5,416 nucleotides of DNA from Chloroflexota bacterium (GTDB lineage: Bacteria > Chloroflexota > Dehalococcoidia > Lucifugimonadales > Lucifugimonadaceae). The stretch covers positions 1 through 5,416 of the forward strand of contig JACETA010000057.1 in NCBI GenBank assembly GCA_013911545.1, read 5' to 3'. The notes below the pieces were generated by a model that saw only the letters and a list, made by a program, of their open reading frames with translations, was not told where the DNA came from and did not search any database. Shown here one piece after another: positions 5,067 through 5,416 of the stretch. The first letter of the stretch is position 1, and every line of letters begins with the position of its first letter. Made by a program: the position numbers and the translations under genes.

Positions 5067-5416
5067 GCAGAGGACCTTGACCTCCTAAAACGATAAGATC
5101 TTTTTTTTGGTTGATAACTTCGCTCAGAAACCCGCTCAGGGAAAGAAAATCTTTTAATTGTGGGCTTCGAAACTTTATCAGATTTTTTTACTTTTAAGCT
5201 TTTTTGTTTGCCTTTCGAAGGAATAATTCCAGACTCGTTTTTTAAATATAAACCTGTAAAAGAGGAACCGTTGAAGGCAACATTTTCTGGGGAACCTTCA
5301 GCTAGTAATTCTCCGCCCTCCGCTCCGGCCCCAGGCCCTAAATCAATAATCCAGTCAGCATTTTTAATAATATCTAAGTGATGCTCTATCAATATAACAC
5401 TATTTTTATTATCAAC
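5063..5416 (-). CDS. uvrA: UvrA excinuclease ATPase subunit, C-terminal end (5' end outside window)
   Basis: The minus-strand frame is open to the right edge, giving the last 117 residues. VIxxEHHLDIIKNADWIIDLGP (7-28, with LI at 9-10) is the end of the second ABC ATPase domain of UvrA, including the H-loop histidine pair and the following DLGP strand. Next comes GAGAEGGELLAEGSPENVA (29-47), where UvrA commonly has EGGDGGGxIVAxGTPE. UvrA scans DNA for bulky lesions and loads UvrB in nucleotide excision repair. After about residue 58 the sequence has no family match I recognise: some 59 residues rich in Lys, Arg and Ser, ending KKRSYRFRRSRSSA. Most UvrA proteins stop soon after this ATPase end, so the basic tail is an extension. 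No start codon is expected in the window; a TTG at 5392 is internal. The gene converges on the dehydratase-like gene. Confidence 0.93.
   Translation of the reverse strand, partial: VDNKNSVILIEHHLDIIKNADWIIDLGPGAGAEGGELLAEGSPENVAFNGSSFTGLYLKNESGIIPSKGKQKSLKVKKSDKVSKPTIKRFSFPERVSERSYQPKKRSYRFRRSRSSA

Noticed and set aside
5070..5110. Terminator for the dehydratase-like gene ending in the T run at 5101-5108
   Set aside because: The only stem found (AGGA/TCCT) is four base pairs and lies too far from the T run.
5160..5381. Plus-strand frame of 73 residues opposite uvrA
   Set aside because: It is antisense to the recognised UvrA C-terminus and has no separate support.

Overview
The window is an AT-rich, tightly packed bacterial segment carrying six protein genes, two of them cut by the window edges. 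On the minus strand there is an Obg-fold GTPase-like gene (1-842, 3' end outside), then dnaA (1012-2298), a small NIPSNAP-type protein (3505-3798) and the C-terminal end of uvrA (5063-5416, 5' end outside). On the plus strand are fmt (2578-3513) and an enolase-superfamily sugar-acid dehydratase-like gene (3873-5066). No tRNA, rRNA, CRISPR array or mobile element was seen.

The organism is a bacterium, since it has DnaA, Fmt and UvrA. Low G+C, convergent genes that overlap by a few bases, and a rhamnonate-dehydratase-like enolase-superfamily gene in a small genome context resemble AT-rich marine Chloroflexota of the SAR202 type, which are known for expanded enolase-superfamily families. This placement is an inference from content and is not proven by any marker here.

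Layout: the left third (1-2577) is a replication/GTPase block. dnaA is followed on the same strand, after a 169-base AT-only-like spacer, by the Obg-like gene, which has its own plausible promoter. dnaA and fmt are divergent, and the 279-base region between them holds several perfect inverted repeats, including a GAAC-N4-GTTC palindrome that fits the Gram-positive LexA/DinR operator. The middle and right parts are ordinary housekeeping and metabolism: fmt and the NIPSNAP gene converge with a 9-base overlap and a shared hairpin; the NIPSNAP gene and the dehydratase diverge from a 74-base promoter region; the dehydratase and uvrA converge with a 4-base overlap.

The most unusual content is in the left block. 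The Obg-like protein keeps a clear glycine-rich Obg domain and a P-loop but has lost the G3 DxPG motif and has an altered switch II and G4. The neighbouring DnaA has lost the first Walker A glycine, has a changed sensor 1 segment, and carries KNHSSI where nearly all DnaA proteins have RDHTTV. Either these are lineage-specific versions of core proteins or they are diverged second copies forming an uncharacterised pair.
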